The translations under genes and the position numbers were made by a program. Positions 4,771-5,884 of a stretch of DNA of 5,884 nucleotides are shown one piece after another; position 1 is the stretch's first letter; each line of letters begins with the position of its first letter. Where the stretch lies: assembly GCA_017608725.1 (NCBI GenBank), contig JAFCFG010000072.1:1-5884 (forward strand). The letters are read 5' to 3'. This DNA comes from Candidatus Iainarchaeum sp. (lineage in GTDB: Archaea > Iainarchaeota > Iainarchaeia > Iainarchaeales > GCA-2688035). The notes below the pieces were generated by a model. That model was not told the DNA's origin. It ran no database searches and saw only the letters and a list, made by a program, of their open reading frames with translations.

Positions 4771-5625
4771 ATGCTTGGGTTAAGCACTAGCTATTTTGCT
4801 TTTAGGGGAAAAGGCCTCTTTGATTCGGTTAAATCTGTCTTTGATTTGGGCTTTGACACTGCTGAACTTGGCGCAGCCCACAGATTTGAGAAAGGTGCCT
4901 GGGAAACCGTGAAAAAAATCAAGAAAGAATTTCCCCAAAAGAATTACACAATTCACAGCCTTTTTCCACCCCCAAGGGAAAGGTACTGGTTCAACCCCTC
5001 TCTTGGCCTTACAAAGCAGAACAAGGGGAACATTGACAACCTGTTCAGGGCAGCTGAAATCGTTGAGGCAAAGGTTGTTGGCATCCACCCTGGCTTTTTG
5101 AACGAGCTTGGCTGGGGCTTTGACAGCAAAAAGGGCTTTGATGTATTGGTTGCAAGAGGGCCTTTGGACAGGGAGCAGAGCCTGGCCAACTTCAATGATG
5201 TAATTGGCTATGCAATGGCCCTGTCGGAGAATTCCGGCATTCCGTTTGCGGTTGAGAACATCCACGGCATTGAGGCAAGGCCTCTTGTGAACTCAGTTGA
5301 AGAGTTCCAGATGGTTTTCAAAGCATTTCCAAAGCTTAAGCTGCTTTTTGATTTTGGCCACGCGCTTTTCGAGGGCAGCGTCCAAGGGCTAATTGACAAC
5401 TTTTCTTCGCGGATTGGCGAGGTCCATATGCACTACAGCCTGCCCCTGTCAAAGAAACATGATAGGGATGACCACAACCCAATCACTTCCCGGGAACAAT
5501 TGAAAATTTTTGAGAAAGTGAAGCAGCTGAAGAAAATTCCCGTAATTTTCGAGCACGGCACAAACGTAAATGAGAAGCAGATTCTTGCGGAGAAAAAGAT
5601 TGTGGAGGGGTTTTTGCAGGACTAG
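4771..5625 (+). CDS. TIM-barrel sugar phosphate isomerase/epimerase or endonuclease IV-like protein
   Basis: This 284-residue protein belongs to the xylose-isomerase-like/AP endonuclease 2 TIM-barrel superfamily. The putative metal and catalytic residues follow the barrel strands: E32 (TAELGAAH), H62 (YTIHSLFPPP), H106 (VVGIHPGF), E162-N163 (FAVENIHG), D194 and H197 (LLFDFGHAL), H219 and H221 (EVHMHYS), D234-H235 (RDDHNP), and E261-H262 (IFEHGTN). This set resembles the trinuclear zinc site of endonuclease IV, but the DNA-binding loops are not obvious and many relatives are sugar isomerases, so the reaction stays open. Start ATG 4771 has no ribosome site and is probably near-leaderless; an ATG at 4764 is in another frame and stops after eight codons. 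It ends with TAG at 5623. It is divergent from the nucleotidyltransferase, and a shared role in sugar metabolism is possible but unproven. Confidence 0.82.
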   Translation: MLGLSTSYFAFRGKGLFDSVKSVFDLGFDTAELGAAHRFEKGAWETVKKIKKEFPQKNYTIHSLFPPPRERYWFNPSLGLTKQNKGNIDNLFRAAEIVEAKVVGIHPGFLNELGWGFDSKKGFDVLVARGPLDREQSLANFNDVIGYAMALSENSGIPFAVENIHGIEARPLVNSVEEFQMVFKAFPKLKLLFDFGHALFEGSVQGLIDNFSSRIGEVHMHYSLPLSKKHDRDDHNPITSREQLKIFEKVKQLKKIPVIFEHGTNVNEKQILAEKKIVEGFLQD

Positions 5626-5626
5626 G

Positions 5627-5643
5627 TTTTCACTTTGTTTTTT
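5627..5643 (+). terminator. T-rich terminator after the TIM-barrel gene
   Basis: Directly after the TAG stop the plus strand reads TTTTCACTTTGTTTTTT, three T-runs ending in six T. Archaeal termination commonly uses such T-tracts without a hairpin. Confidence 0.4.
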
Positions 5644-5737
5644 CTACAACTTTGTCAACATAAACCAGAAGGTCTTCAATTGAAAAATTGTTGCCTTTGT
5701 CAATTAGTTCAATTTCGTGGTGAATATTTTTTTGTCC

Positions 5738-5756
5738 TAAATACTATTAAATACTA
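5738..5756. repeat. 9-bp direct repeat spanning the double stop
   Basis: TAAATACTA occurs at 5738-5746 and again at 5748-5756, a 10-base period. On the minus strand this repeat creates the adjacent TAA and TAG that break the reading frame at the right end of the window. It may be a slippage duplication or an AT-rich promoter-like stretch. Confidence 0.6.
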
Positions 5757-5770
5757 CATCGTGTTTGATA

Positions 5771-5884
5771 CCCCCTCCTGTTTGCAGTTAATTCACTTTT
5801 AATAACCTTTATCCGTTCTTTTTCTTGCCCCCTCCTGTTTGCAGTTAATTCACTTTTAATAACCTTTATCCGTTCTTTTTCTTG
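5771..5884. repeat. Exact tandem duplication of a 57-bp unit at the window end
   Basis: Copy one is 5771-5827 and copy two 5828-5884; I see no mismatch between them. Each begins CCCCCTCCTG and ends CCGTTCTTTTTCTTG. The unit is 57 bases (19 codons), so it keeps the minus-strand frame. Only that minus frame and its plus-strand mirror stay open through it. The second copy ends at the last base given, so more copies may follow. Confidence 0.93.

Larger units (their letters stand above)
5630..5884 (-). pseudogene. Broken reading frame of unknown family, running in from the right edge
   Basis: On the minus strand one frame is open from the window edge (5884) for 45 codons: two identical 19-residue units (QEKERIK...TANRRG) and then YQTRCSI. 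It meets TAA and TAG side by side (5747-5749, 5744-5746). The same frame then reads YLGQKNIHHEIELIDKG followed by NNFSIEDLLVYVDKVVEKTK and stops at TGA 5630-5632. The second part has protein-like composition and an amphipathic, lysine-rich end, but no ATG, GTG or TTG start of its own. The two parts therefore look like halves of one gene broken by stop codons, or a C-terminal remnant next to a different partial gene. I do not recognise a family. The 5' end lies outside the window, and an assembly error at the contig end is a real alternative. It converges on the TIM-barrel gene with 4 bases between. Confidence 0.42.

Noticed and set aside
4780..5265. Minus-strand open frame of 161 codons
   Set aside because: It is antisense to the TIM-barrel gene, and the metal-ligand pattern of that plus-strand protein is clear. 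The frame has no domain signature.
5744..5746. Pyrrolysine read-through of TAG
   Set aside because: A TAA lies directly before it in frame, which would still stop translation, and no Pyl genes are present here.
5771..5884. CRISPR repeat-spacer unit
   Set aside because: The two 57-base units are identical throughout, with no variable spacer, and no Cas gene is nearby.

Overview
The window looks archaeal, probably a reduced DPANN-type genome; Diapherotrites is a guess and cannot be settled from this sequence. The evidence is: AT-rich TATA-like boxes about 25 bases upstream of starts, several genes whose start codon sits where transcription should begin (leaderless), GGTGA/GGCGGT ribosome sites on internal genes, a VapBC pair, and a eukaryotic/archaeal-type methylthioadenosine phosphorylase. 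Genes are short and tightly packed, and most lie on the minus strand.

Layout. Positions 1-351 (minus) hold the N-terminus of a secreted Cys-rich protein running off the left edge. A divergent intergenic stretch (352-513) separates it from a plus-strand COG2426-type membrane protein (514-975). That gene converges on a minus-strand run from about 3648 down to 983: vapB, vapC, adenine phosphoribosyltransferase (apt), a class I methyltransferase, and MTAP. Two gaps in this run hold unusual sequence. One is a 26-bp tandem repeat between apt and the methyltransferase (2486-2559), which builds a chain of overlapping stop/start codons. The other is the C-terminal remnant of a second PIN-domain gene (1774-1938), which overlaps the 3' end of the methyltransferase.

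The 333 bases between the vapB start and the nucleotidyltransferase (3649-3981) hold the vapB promoter, a hairpin followed by a T-run, and a 52-codon open frame for a basic protein (3769-3927). Next come a minus-strand sugar-1-phosphate nucleotidyltransferase (3982-4731), a 39-bp divergent promoter region, and a plus-strand TIM-barrel sugar isomerase/endonuclease IV-like protein (4771-5625). The right end (5630-5884) carries a minus-strand reading frame broken by two adjacent stop codons. Its upstream part is an exact two-copy 57-bp in-frame repeat that ends at the last base of the window.

Function. MTAP cleaves methylthioadenosine to adenine plus methylthioribose-1-phosphate, and Apt turns adenine into AMP. 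The two therefore form a compact adenine-salvage route, in one apparent transcription unit with a toxin-antitoxin pair and a methyltransferase. The nucleotidyltransferase and the TIM-barrel protein may share regulation through their overlapping divergent promoters, but a common pathway is not shown. I see no large novel defence or mobile system. The notable items are the repeats, the gene remnants, and the small uncharacterised ORF.
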